Shown: positions 23,355 to 31,977, counted from the first letter of the stretch. The stretch: DNA of 42,548 bases from Spirochaetaceae bacterium (GCA_025356015.1 JANXYO010000066.1:1-42548), one strand, 5' to 3'. The notes: generated by a model not told the origin, from the sequence alone. Numbers and translations are program-made.

Positions 23355-26242
23355 CTCTGCTCTACGACATCTTCATCCTGCCCCTGGAGACCCTGTTCTC
23401 CCTCGTCTTCGGGATCTTCTACCGTCTCTCGGGCAGATACGGTTTCTCCATAATCCTCTTGAGCCTGTTCTTCACCGCCCTCACGACTCCCATCTATTTT
23501 CTGGCAGAGAAGTGGAAGAAAAAGGAGTTCGCCTTCCAGGCGAGGATGGCCGCCGAGCTGGCGAGCGTGAAGAAGCACTACTCGGGGCAGAAGCGATTCT
23601 ACCTCGTCAAGAACGTCCACCGCCTCCATGGCTATAGGCCGATCTACGCCCTCCGGTCCTCGGTGGGCATCCTGGTGCAGATCCCCTTCTTCTTCGCCGC
23701 CTACCATTTTCTCTCCACCTACGGCGCCTTCTCGGGAGTGGCCTTCCTCGCCCTCCGAGACCTCGGAAAGCCCGATGGCCTCCTGGGCGGGGTCAACCTC
23801 CTGCCCTTCGTCATGACAGCCATCAACCTCTCATCATCCCTGTACTATACAAAGGGGGCGACCAGGTCTGAGCTGCTCCAGCTCTTCGGCCTCGCGGCCT
23901 TCTTCCTCGTCGTCCTGTACGCGAGCCCATCTGCCCTCCTCCTGTACTGGACGATGAACAACCTCCTCTCCCTGCTCAAGAACGTGACAGTCTCCCTGCT
24001 GCGGCCCAGACCCGAGGGGGAGGAAGCCCCGAGCTCAGGCCTGCCGCGCATGGGCGACCTTGTCCGCTCTGCCTTGAGCCGCGAGTCCCTCTGGTTCTGG
24101 TCCCTCCTGTTCTTCTCCTGCCTCGTCGCAGCCCAGACCTGGTGGCTGTCCGCCCATCGCTCCACCTTCAAGTACTGCATCGTGGCGGGCTTCGCGGCGG
24201 GGGCCCTGGCCACGGCCCTCCTCGTCGCAAACGCCATCTTCTCGAAGGCCCGGGGCAGTTTCACCATGCGCCGTCTCGCTCCGATCGCGACCCTGTGGAT
24301 GGTCTATGCCGTCGTACTTTACGTGCTCTTCTTCGACAGGAAGCAAAGCGTCTACATATCGAATCCCAACATCAAGCTCCTCTCTGTCCTCCTGGGCGAG
24401 TGCATCGCCTTTCTCTCCGTCTCGAGGCTTCTGGGGCCGCACCGCGTGGACAGCGATGTCCCCGACCAGGGCTGGGCGGCCTTCGCCTCTCTGCTCGCCC
24501 TCTACACTGCCCAGGTCTTCGTCTTCTCCCCGTCGATCATCTTCTCCTCCTCCCCTGGTGACATAGGCATGAGCCTCGCGGGCTTCGTGCTGGCCAACCT
24601 GCCCTACGCACTTGGCTTCGGCGCCCTCTGCTCCCTCCTGTATCGGCTGGGAGGGCAGGGCCTGCGGCGCCTCCTGAACATCGGCCTCCTTTCGGCCATC
24701 CTGCTCTCCCTGCTCTACAGCATCCTGCTCAGGACGGACGTGGGGAGCCTCGACGAATTTTTCCTGCAGAAGGCCTATGTCCTCGACTACATTCCTGCCG
24801 CAAGCTACCTGCTCGACGCCCTCGTGCTCACGGCGACCGTGGCCCTTGCACGTTACATGCTCCCGAGGCTCAAGGGCCTCCTGCCGGCGATATGTCTGGT
24901 CACCATGATGGTCTTCGGACTAAGGACCTACGTGGAGATATCCTCCCTCCCGGCGGCTGCCCCCACGGTGACAGAAGCGGGTGGAAGCAGCCTGCCCCCC
25001 GACTCAAGCCTCGTCCACGGCTTCTCGAAGACCAGGAGAAATGTCGTTTTCTTCATCGCCGACATGTTCAACGGGAACTATCTGGGCAGGATCCTCAAGG
25101 AATCGCCCGAGTACGCGACCCGTCTCGGGGGCTTCTCCTGGTACGCCGACACCCTGTCGCTCTCCTCTGTGACCGCCACTTCCCTGTCGGGCCTGCTCGG
25201 AGGCCTGAAATATGGCCCCGAGCAACTCAACAGCCAGGACGGCACAGGAACCGAGAAGATCCTCAAGGCTGGCAGGGAGTTCTTCACGGCCTTCGCCGCC
25301 CAAGGCTACCGTGTCGCCATCGTGAACCCGGTCTATCTCGAGGACCTCAAGCTGCCCGGCGTGGCCGTCGACCAGAACTCGCAGTACGTACCGTACTGGA
25401 ACAAGGAGAAGAACAAGAAGAGGGAGGTCGCCTCGGTCAGGAAGAACGCCCTCCCCATCATGGTCTCGCTTTTCCAGTCCCTTCCCACCATGCTGAAGAA
25501 CCGCCTCTATGACGACGGGAGCTGGATCATCTACCGCAAATCTGTCCAGTTCGACTACATCCGCAACAAGACGATCCGCAACCTCGCCCACCTCGATCTC
25601 CTAAGCGAGATCTCGAAGGCGGTCGCAGAGGGCCCGGGCCTCATGCTCTACATCCACAACGAGCTCGCCCACGAGCCCTATGGCATCGACGCAAAGGGCG
25701 AGATCATCGACGGGACCTTCCCCGACGATGAGACCCAGAGCTTCGTCGACAAGAAGGGCGCCTATTATTCGGCCAGGAAGACGGTCGCCGAGCTCGCCTC
25801 ATGGTTCGACTGGATGAGGCGCGAGGGCGTCTACGACAACACCATGATCGTAGTCCTCTCCGACCACGGAAACCCCTACCAGGACAACGACCTGCCGGGT
25901 CTGCCACCGCGCTACGACAGCCCGCAGAACAGGCAGCACAGCTCCTTCGCGGTTCCCCTCCTCCTGGTGAAGGATTTCGGGGCACGCGGGGAGCTCAAGG
26001 TGGACGAGCGTCTCACGAGCAACGCGGACGGCGTCGCGATGATCGCCGCCTCGGCCGGCCTCGCCGGGGACTTCGGAGCCGATCCGCGAAAGTTGGCTCC
26101 GGGAGTCGAGCGCAGCCTGAGCTTCAGCGACATCACGACCGACTGGTCGGAGTTCCTCAGGAACAAGAGCGCGAGCTTCTTCACCTTCGAGGTGACCGGC
26201 TCGATACACGAGAAGAACGCATGGAAGGTGGAAGGCCAATGA
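23351..26242 (+). CDS. YidC-like domain fused to LtaS/EptA-like alkaline-phosphatase superfamily transferase
   Basis: A 963-residue membrane protein. Residues about 1-220 are a YidC/Oxa1-like insertase domain: RYGFSIILLSLFFTALTTP, a positively charged region, SVGILVQIPFFFAAYHFLS, and SALLLYWTMNNLLSLLKN. The position aligning with E. coli YidC R366 is T42. Residues about 250-535 hold some nine more hydrophobic segments. Residues about 565-930 form an outside-facing alkaline-phosphatase superfamily domain: NVVFFIADMFNGNYLG (metal aspartate D571), SSVTATSLSGLL (candidate nucleophile T608 or T610, as in EptA/LtaS rather than the sulfatase cysteine), VVLSDHGNPY (D838, H839) and RQHSSFAVPLL (H863). 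A phosphoglycerol or phosphoethanolamine transferase is the likely activity. It overlaps both neighbours by four bases, and both are polyol-phosphate/CDP-alcohol enzymes. Confidence 0.85.
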   Translation: MTLLYDIFILPLETLFSLVFGIFYRLSGRYGFSIILLSLFFTALTTPIYFLAEKWKKKEFAFQARMAAELASVKKHYSGQKRFYLVKNVHRLHGYRPIYALRSSVGILVQIPFFFAAYHFLSTYGAFSGVAFLALRDLGKPDGLLGGVNLLPFVMTAINLSSSLYYTKGATRSELLQLFGLAAFFLVVLYASPSALLLYWTMNNLLSLLKNVTVSLLRPRPEGEEAPSSGLPRMGDLVRSALSRESLWFWSLLFFSCLVAAQTWWLSAHRSTFKYCIVAGFAAGALATALLVANAIFSKARGSFTMRRLAPIATLWMVYAVVLYVLFFDRKQSVYISNPNIKLLSVLLGECIAFLSVSRLLGPHRVDSDVPDQGWAAFASLLALYTAQVFVFSPSIIFSSSPGDIGMSLAGFVLANLPYALGFGALCSLLYRLGGQGLRRLLNIGLLSAILLSLLYSILLRTDVGSLDEFFLQKAYVLDYIPAASYLLDALVLTATVALARYMLPRLKGLLPAICLVTMMVFGLRTYVEISSLPAAAPTVTEAGGSSLPPDSSLVHGFSKTRRNVVFFIADMFNGNYLGRILKESPEYATRLGGFSWYADTLSLSSVTATSLSGLLGGLKYGPEQLNSQDGTGTEKILKAGREFFTAFAAQGYRVAIVNPVYLEDLKLPGVAVDQNSQYVPYWNKEKNKKREVASVRKNALPIMVSLFQSLPTMLKNRLYDDGSWIIYRKSVQFDYIRNKTIRNLAHLDLLSEISKAVAEGPGLMLYIHNELAHEPYGIDAKGEIIDGTFPDDETQSFVDKKGAYYSARKTVAELASWFDWMRREGVYDNTMIVVLSDHGNPYQDNDLPGLPPRYDSPQNRQHSSFAVPLLLVKDFGARGELKVDERLTSNADGVAMIAASAGLAGDFGADPRKLAPGVERSLSFSDITTDWSEFLRNKSASFFTFEVTGSIHEKNAWKVEGQ

Positions 26243-26991
26243 AATCCCAGCTACGCCGCGACTACAGCTTCGCCGAGGTGCGCTCCTCGTTGCCAAAATC
26301 GAAGAACAGCTCAGACTCTCCCTGGACCCAGTTCGTCCTGCGGCCCATCTCCATGCCCACGGCCTGGGTTTGCCTTCGCCTGGGCATCGGGGCCAATGCG
26401 GTGACCTATGCCGGGGCCGTCTTCTGCCTCATCGGGGCTATCCTCCTTGTCGTCGGCCTGCCATGGGCGGTCTGGGCCGGCTTCGCCTGCTTCTTCGTCT
26501 TCGGGGTCCTTGACTGCGCAGACGGCAACGTGGCGAGGACCCTCAAGAAGGGGAGCATCTGGGGCGAGTGGGTCGACGCCATGGGCGGCTACGTGGCCTA
26601 CACGACCCTCCTCCTCGGATCGGGCGTCCTCGCCGAGTCGGTCTCCCACGGGGCATTTCCTGGGCTTCAGGGCATTGCCCTGCCATGGGCCGGGGGCTGG
26701 GCGGCGGTAGGCGGGCTGGCCGCCGCGTCGAATGTCTTCATGCGTCTGCTCTACCAGGGCTTTCGGGCGGTGAAGCCAGACCCGGGCAAGACCGAGGTGG
26801 GCCAGGAGAAGCAGTTCAGCGAGAACATTGGCATCACCGGGGCCCTCCTGCCCCTGCTCGCCATAGGCTATGCGACCGGCTTCATCGCCTGGGTCATCCT
26901 GGCCTATGCCCTCGTCTACGGGGGAGGGGCCTTCCTCGTGAGCCTCAAGCTCATCCGCCGGGTCGAGGGGGAGATCGGGAGCGCGAGGTGA
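26239..26991 (+). CDS. CDP-alcohol phosphatidyltransferase family protein
   Basis: A 250-residue membrane protein with five to six helices. The CDP-alcohol phosphotransferase motif is visible as DCADGNVAR-x8-GEWVDAMGGY (about residues 92-118). The D-x2-D-G-x2-A-R and G-x3-D parts are intact, but the fourth aspartate, four residues after the third, is glycine. The family condenses a CDP-activated alcohol with another alcohol. Here the partner could be a polyol, lipid or glycan, since the gene follows TagF-like and LtaS-like genes. The missing fourth aspartate, proposed catalytic base in the family, is notable. The ATG at 26239 overlaps the fusion gene's stop, and its own stop overlaps the GTG of the next gene. 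Confidence 0.8.
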   Translation: MKSQLRRDYSFAEVRSSLPKSKNSSDSPWTQFVLRPISMPTAWVCLRLGIGANAVTYAGAVFCLIGAILLVVGLPWAVWAGFACFFVFGVLDCADGNVARTLKKGSIWGEWVDAMGGYVAYTTLLLGSGVLAESVSHGAFPGLQGIALPWAGGWAAVGGLAAASNVFMRLLYQGFRAVKPDPGKTEVGQEKQFSENIGITGALLPLLAIGYATGFIAWVILAYALVYGGGAFLVSLKLIRRVEGEIGSAR

Positions 26992-28124
26992 TCCGCGTCC
27001 TCGACGTCATCACCACGCCCCAGGGCGGTCGCAGGCTCCTCACCCACCGCGTCGCCGAGATAGACCGGGATCCGGAGTTCGAGGACTTCCTCGTCTGCCC
27101 GGCCGAGGACTATTTCACCAGGGCCTTCGCCGAGCTCGGGATAAAGCACATCCCGCTCGAGATGGGGCGCGAGATAGAGGCCAGGGCGGTCCCCGGCGAG
27201 CTGCGTTCGATGCTCCGCCTACTTCGCGAGCACAAGCCCGACATTGTCCATTCCCACACCTCGAAAGCCGGAGCGATAGCACGCATCGCGTGCTGGATCC
27301 ACAACCGGAGGGCGAGGACCCGGACGATCTCCATCTACCAGGTCCATTCCTTTGGCTTCAACGGCTTTTCGGGTCTCAAGCGCGCGGTCTATCTGGGCCT
27401 CGAGGTCTTCCTGTCGGGCCTAACCGACATTGTCCTCTTCCAGAACGCCCTCGAGCTCGCCCAGGCCAAGAGCCATGGCATGGGCAGGCGAGCCCGCCTT
27501 CGGTACATCGGCAACGGCATTAACTTCGCCGATTTCAAGCCCCCGGCCGGGCCCAGGCCCAGGCCCGCTTCCTGGAAGCTCGTCTGCGTGGCCCGGGTAG
27601 AGGCGAAGAAGAACCACAGGATGCTCATTCGGGCCGTCGAGCTCCTGCGCGGACGCTACGGCCACAGCGAGCTCGAGCTGTTCTGCGTCGGCGAGGTGAA
27701 CGATCGGTCAGCGCTTGAGGAGGCCGCGCGGCTCGGCCTGGAGGGCGCGGTACACTTCACAGGGGTGAAGACGAAGGATGAGGTGGCCGGCTACCTTTCC
27801 TCGTGCCAGGTCTCCGTCCTCTCCTCCGTGGCGGAGGGCCTGCCCCGCGGGCTCATGGAATCGATGCTCTTCGGCCTGCCCTGCGTCGCTACCGATGTCC
27901 CGGGCTCAAGCGAGGTGGTGGCAGACGGGGAGGACGGCTTCCTCGTCCCCCTTGGCGACCACGAGGCGATGGCCGAGCGCATCGATCGCCTCATCCGAGA
28001 GGATGGCCTTTATGAGCGCCTGTCCCGGCAGGCCATGGACAAGGCACGCTCAAGGTTCGACGAGGACCGCGTGATAGGCGAACTCAAGGGGATCTACCGG
28101 GAAGCCGTGCGGGGAAGATCCTAG
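26988..28124 (+). CDS. GT4 glycosyltransferase
   Basis: A 378-residue GT4 enzyme. It begins IRVLDVITTPQGGRRLLTHRVAEID, and KPDIVHSHTSKAGAIARIA is a typical GT4 acceptor-side segment. The donor domain has LVCVARVEAKKNHRMLIRAVELL, LFCVGEVNDR and VSVLSSVAEGLPRGLMESMLFGLPCVATDVPGSSEVV. EGLPRGLME matches the EX7E catalytic pattern. It resembles the second-step transferases of undecaprenyl-linked repeat units that often lie beside WbaP genes. The frame is open upstream; the GTG at 26988 overlapping the CDP-alcohol transferase stop is the likely start. Donor unknown. Confidence 0.85.
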   Translation: MIRVLDVITTPQGGRRLLTHRVAEIDRDPEFEDFLVCPAEDYFTRAFAELGIKHIPLEMGREIEARAVPGELRSMLRLLREHKPDIVHSHTSKAGAIARIACWIHNRRARTRTISIYQVHSFGFNGFSGLKRAVYLGLEVFLSGLTDIVLFQNALELAQAKSHGMGRRARLRYIGNGINFADFKPPAGPRPRPASWKLVCVARVEAKKNHRMLIRAVELLRGRYGHSELELFCVGEVNDRSALEEAARLGLEGAVHFTGVKTKDEVAGYLSSCQVSVLSSVAEGLPRGLMESMLFGLPCVATDVPGSSEVVADGEDGFLVPLGDHEAMAERIDRLIREDGLYERLSRQAMDKARSRFDEDRVIGELKGIYREAVRGRS

Positions 28125-28170
28125 TGGCGGTCTTGCGGGAAGGGTGCGACGCGTGGATACTGGAGCGCAT

Positions 28171-29613
28171 ATGATCCTCGACGACTTTGACTCCTGGTAC
28201 CGTGGCCGCTACGGCCTGACGAGTTCGGCCATGACCACCTTCTCCTTCATCCTCGCCGACCTCTTCGCGGCGATGGCAAGCTTTGGCATAGGCTTCTTCA
28301 TCATCAACCTCTACGATAACCACGCTATCAATTTCAGGTCCTTCATACAGTACTGGCCATACCTTCCGGGCTTCATATTCCTGTTCTGGATGACCCACCT
28401 CTATCCGGGCCTGAGCATGGCTCCCGCCGAGGAGATGCGGCGCTTTTCCACGGGATCCTTCCTGGCCCACGCTGGCCTGATCCTTTCCCTGTACGTCCAG
28501 CACTCGAACAAGGGCTCGGTCTCCTTCGCCTTCGCCACGAGCTTCCTCGTGAGCATGGTCGCGTTCCCGACCTGCCGGGCGATCGCGCGGGATTCCCTGA
28601 GCAGAATGAAGTGGTGGGGAATCCCGGCCGTGGTCTTCGGAGCCGGAGACATGGGCCGTGAGGTCGTGGACAGCCTTCTCGACGAACGCAGGCTCGGCTA
28701 CGCTCCGGTGGCGATGCTCGATGACGACCCCGCACTCCAGGGTGAGTACCGGGGGGTGCCCATACTCTGCGGCACCGACCTAGGCACCGAATTGGTGAGG
28801 CGGTACCACATACGCATGGCCATCGTCGCGATGCCAAGCGTGGAACGCTCGAAGGTCGCGTCGATTGTCGAGCACAGCGTCCTTTGCTTCAGGTACTACA
28901 TCCTCATCCCCGACCTCCTGGGCCTCATGAACATCTGGATGACCGTGAGGGACTTTAGCGGCCTTCTGGGCCTCGGCTCGAGCCAGCGCCTCCTCATGCC
29001 ATGGAACCTAATGGTCAAGCGTGCCCTGGACCTCGTGTTCACGGTCCTTGGCGGACTGGCGATTTCGCCGATCATCCTCCTGATCGCCATCCTCATACGG
29101 CTCGATTCCCGCGGACCGGCCTTCTACGGCCACACCCGCCTGGGCAAGAACGGCAAGCCCTTCAAGGCCTGGAAATTCCGCTCGATGGTCAAGGATGCCG
29201 AGACGAAGCTCAAGGCCCAGCTCGCCGCCGATCCCGTCCTGCGGGCCGAGTGGGAAAGCAACTTCAAGATCAAGCACGATCCCCGGATAACCCGCGTGGG
29301 CAGGCTCCTGAGGCGCACGAGTCTCGACGAGCTTCCCCAGATCTGGAACGTGATCCGCGGGGAGATGAGTCTTGTGGGTCCGCGCCCTATCGTGGCTGCC
29401 GAGGTTCCCCTGTACGGCGCCTTGTACGAGCGCTTCTCGAGCATGATGCCGGGCATGACCGGCCTCTGGCAGGTATCGGGGAGGTCGGATACGAACTACG
29501 AGGAGCGCGTGGCCTTCGACCGCTTCTACAACGAGAGCTGGTCGGTCTGGCTGGACCTCCACATACTCTTCCGCACCTTCCAGGTGGTCTTCCGTGGCAA
29601 GGGCGCCTATTAG
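28171..29613 (+). CDS. wbaP: Undecaprenyl-phosphate sugar phosphotransferase, WbaP-like
   Basis: The initiating enzyme of a polyprenyl-linked glycan, moving a sugar-1-phosphate from a nucleotide sugar to undecaprenyl phosphate. About 480 residues. The N-terminal half has four membrane helices, then a CoA-binding-like Rossmann domain (IPAVVFGAGDMGREVV), as in WbaP. The C-terminal bacterial sugar transferase domain starts with KRALDLVFTVLGGLAISPIILLIAILIRLDSRGPAFYGHTRLG and contains FKAWKFRSM, RxTSLDELPQIWNVIRGEMSLVGPRPIV and PGMTGLWQVSGRSD. All three domains of the WbaP/WcaJ class are present. The start is uncertain: GTG 28144, GTG 28153 and ATG 28171 are all in frame, and GGAG five bases before 28171 favours the last. 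It overlaps the next gene by 20 bases. Confidence 0.92.
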   Translation: MILDDFDSWYRGRYGLTSSAMTTFSFILADLFAAMASFGIGFFIINLYDNHAINFRSFIQYWPYLPGFIFLFWMTHLYPGLSMAPAEEMRRFSTGSFLAHAGLILSLYVQHSNKGSVSFAFATSFLVSMVAFPTCRAIARDSLSRMKWWGIPAVVFGAGDMGREVVDSLLDERRLGYAPVAMLDDDPALQGEYRGVPILCGTDLGTELVRRYHIRMAIVAMPSVERSKVASIVEHSVLCFRYYILIPDLLGLMNIWMTVRDFSGLLGLGSSQRLLMPWNLMVKRALDLVFTVLGGLAISPIILLIAILIRLDSRGPAFYGHTRLGKNGKPFKAWKFRSMVKDAETKLKAQLAADPVLRAEWESNFKIKHDPRITRVGRLLRRTSLDELPQIWNVIRGEMSLVGPRPIVAAEVPLYGALYERFSSMMPGMTGLWQVSGRSDTNYEERVAFDRFYNESWSVWLDLHILFRTFQVVFRGKGAY

Positions 29614-30391
29614 GCCCGTCTCTTTCGCGGCCCTCCTCGCCTGTCTTTGCCTCGTGGCGGCCCCTGCCCAGCAACGGGCTCTTTCCTCGCTTTATCCCGG
29701 CTTCGCCCAGGCCATTCCCGCAGGGGCCGCGAGCGCCGGAGGAATATCCGACTCTGGTTCCAGCCCCGGCGAACTCGGCCTCCTTCCCGCGGGGGAGGTG
29801 GGAGCTGCCCTGCTCAAGGCCCTCGAGGGGCGCCGCTACAGTTTCCTCGGCGAGACCTTGAGCATCCTGCCCAGGAAGGTCATCCAGAGCCCGGCACTTA
29901 GGGACAAGCTCGCCCTCTACAACGCCATCAGCCAGGTCCGCAGCCTGTCTGGCATCACCTACCGTTCGAGCTCCCAGGGGCAGAGGGTGCTGTTTGACGA
30001 GGTGACTCGGGTTGCCGATGCCAGCGGCGGACGGATCCTTCCAGATACGACCGAGGCAGACCTCGCCACGCGTAGCGGTTTTTTTGTGCGTCTCAAGGAC
30101 GCGAATTTCGGGACCTCCTACTACCGCATGGACTTCGACACCTCCTTTCCCGGCATCCTCATGGCCATGTCCAATGCGAGGCCGCTCCAGGCATTCATGA
30201 TGACCGTCCTGGGCGAGGGCGAGATGTTCTCGTACTTCTATATCGAGCCGACCCAGGGTGGCCTGGTCATCTATTCCCTGAGCGGAGCCAAGGTAGAGGG
30301 CTTCGCCGCCCGGCAGGTCGACCTGCCCTCGGCCCTGCGAAAGCGCGCAACGGCCCTGAAGGCATGGCTCATCGACCGCATGGAAGGCTAG
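29594..30391 (+). CDS. Secreted protein of unknown function
   Basis: A 265-residue protein with a typical signal peptide, ARAPIRPVSFAALLACLCLVAAPAQ, probably cut around residue 26. The mature part has no motif I recognise. It contains LGLLPAGEVGAALLKALEGRRYSF, LRDKLALYNAISQVRSLSGITY and, near the end, FSYFYIEPTQGGLVIYSLSG, which suggests a compact mixed alpha/beta domain. It likely acts in the periplasm. The GTG start, preceded by AGGTGG, lies inside the end of the wbaP frame. Its position between wbaP and an outer-membrane barrel suggests a role in the envelope, but no function is claimed. Confidence 0.75.
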   Translation: MARAPIRPVSFAALLACLCLVAAPAQQRALSSLYPGFAQAIPAGAASAGGISDSGSSPGELGLLPAGEVGAALLKALEGRRYSFLGETLSILPRKVIQSPALRDKLALYNAISQVRSLSGITYRSSSQGQRVLFDEVTRVADASGGRILPDTTEADLATRSGFFVRLKDANFGTSYYRMDFDTSFPGILMAMSNARPLQAFMMTVLGEGEMFSYFYIEPTQGGLVIYSLSGAKVEGFAARQVDLPSALRKRATALKAWLIDRMEG

Positions 30392-30412
30392 AGGCCGATG
30401 GCCGCCCCTTTA

Positions 30413-30418
30413 TATACT
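30413..30418 (+). promoter_or_regulatory. Possible -10 element for the outer-membrane protein gene
   Basis: TATACT matches TATAAT at five of six positions and lies in a short T/A-rich stretch that stands out in GC-rich sequence. It is 27 bases before the GTG of the next gene, leaving room for a normal leader with AGGAG. No good -35 element is seen, so this is weak. Confidence 0.3.
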
Positions 30419-30445
30419 CGTGCCAATACCTGCCAGGAGATCGAC

Positions 30446-31972
30446 GTGAAGCGACAACCATTGGGGACGATAGTCCTCGCAGCCTGCCTCGTACTTGCAT
30501 CCGCTACTGGCGGCTTCGCACAGGAGGCCGCTCCGGCTCCCGACTCGGGCGGAACGGTGCTGAACCTTGGCATGGCCGGTGGCTACCGGCTCGGGGAGGA
30601 GGACTCCTACGCAAACGGTCCGGTGGTCAGACCCTCCATCGGCTTCGACTACAGCTCGGAATATTTCGAGCTCTTCGCCGACCTGGCTGTCGAGAGCAGC
30701 AAGAAGTACGGGCCCGCGAAGGCAAATGTCCCCGGCGGCAATTTCGCCAACCTGTGGTTCGATATGGTCCGAGGTGGTCTTCGGACCCACCTTGGCCCCT
30801 TCATGCTCGAGGCCGGGCGCTTCCCTCACTACGACGTCATCGACTCGCCCTATTCGCTTTTCGAGAACTCGAAGGGCAACTCGAGCCTGCTCTTGACCCT
30901 CCGCTACGAGGGCGACTTCTTCTTTTTCCAGAGCCGCTGGTTATCGCTGAACTACATGGGCGGGATGGCGACCCCGGCCTGGAGCACGGCCAATGGCCAG
31001 GCGACAGACGGCTTTCCCGACCGGGGCGCCAACATCCGCGTCTACGGCTTCAAGCTGGGAGACCAGATGCGCTTCGGCTTCCAGGACGCCGCGGTCTACA
31101 CGGGGCGCAACTTCGACCTGGAATACTTCCTCAACCCCATCCCCGCCTACTTTGTCCAATACGCCAAGACAAACCTCGGACGGCCCTGGGCCACCGGCTG
31201 GAACGAGAAGTACAACGTGGGCATGTTCTGGGACTGGACGAGGCCCGACGGCCTTTCGCTCAACGCCCAGCTCATGGTCGCCGATTTCAACGTCAAGGCG
31301 ATCGCCCCGAGCACGACCTCGAATCCCTGGAAGCTCGCGTGGACCCTGGGCGGGCGCAAGGAGACCTCAATTGGAAGCTTTGGCCTCTACAATGCGGGGG
31401 CGACGCGCTACATCTATGAGCCGATCACGATGGGTTCGGCCAAAGAGATGCACGTGGTGGCCTATGGCTACACCTACTACCCCGACACCCGTTTCGACTG
31501 GTCAAACCAGGGAAATGGCGACTACCAGGCGATAGCGATCGAGGACAACGCCATAGGCTACAAGTATGGCGAGAACAACCTCGCCTTCCAGGGCGATTGG
31601 ATGGATAGGCTCTTCGGCCTCGATCTCTATGCAGGCCTCGAGCTCAGGATCGCGGGCTCGAACAGCCCGGCCAACCCTTGGGGAAACCTGGCATCCCATC
31701 CCTATGGCACGAAGATGCTCAACGAATCGGTGCTCGAGAAGCGCATCCTTGCCACCTTCTCCGTGGGCAAGCAGATTGGCGACTGGAGGCTCAGCGGGAC
31801 TGTGACCGGAGGCGTGGCCCTCGATGCCCTGGGCCTCGCTGCCCCCGCACCGAGCTCAGATCCCGACCCGCTCTGGACCCAGCCTCTGTGGATCTACCGG
31901 CCCCAGGAAGGGGTCAACAAGCTCATCCTGAAGCTGATGTTCGCCGCCACCTATTCATGGAAAATCCGCTGA
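30446..31972 (+). CDS. Outer-membrane beta-barrel protein candidate
   Basis: A 508-residue exported protein. The signal peptide KRQPLGTIVLAACLVLASATGGFAQ ends at an A-x-A-like site. The mature protein alternates short amphipathic strands rich in aromatic residues and glycines: GFDYSSEYFELFADLAVESS, LMVADFNVKAIA, MHVVAYGYTYYPDTRFDW and, at the end, LILKLMFAATYSWKIR. The C-terminal strand pattern with terminal aromatic is typical of barrel insertion. It may be a porin or a surface-glycan attachment protein; Wzi-like is a guess. An in-frame upstream ATG exists at 30398, but GGAG at 30435-30438 and the signal peptide support the GTG at 30446. It is followed closely by the SRPBCC gene. Confidence 0.7.
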   Translation: MKRQPLGTIVLAACLVLASATGGFAQEAAPAPDSGGTVLNLGMAGGYRLGEEDSYANGPVVRPSIGFDYSSEYFELFADLAVESSKKYGPAKANVPGGNFANLWFDMVRGGLRTHLGPFMLEAGRFPHYDVIDSPYSLFENSKGNSSLLLTLRYEGDFFFFQSRWLSLNYMGGMATPAWSTANGQATDGFPDRGANIRVYGFKLGDQMRFGFQDAAVYTGRNFDLEYFLNPIPAYFVQYAKTNLGRPWATGWNEKYNVGMFWDWTRPDGLSLNAQLMVADFNVKAIAPSTTSNPWKLAWTLGGRKETSIGSFGLYNAGATRYIYEPITMGSAKEMHVVAYGYTYYPDTRFDWSNQGNGDYQAIAIEDNAIGYKYGENNLAFQGDWMDRLFGLDLYAGLELRIAGSNSPANPWGNLASHPYGTKMLNESVLEKRILATFSVGKQIGDWRLSGTVTGGVALDALGLAAPAPSSDPDPLWTQPLWIYRPQEGVNKLILKLMFAATYSWKIR

Positions 31973-31977
31973 GAGCG

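Noticed and set aside
1-30391. Wzx flippase, Wzy polymerase or ABC exporter in the glycan locus
   Set aside because: No protein has the typical 12-helix Wzx pattern or an ABC ATPase Walker motif. The two large membrane proteins have GT-C type acidic first loops and soluble C-termini, and the GtrA proteins have only four helices.
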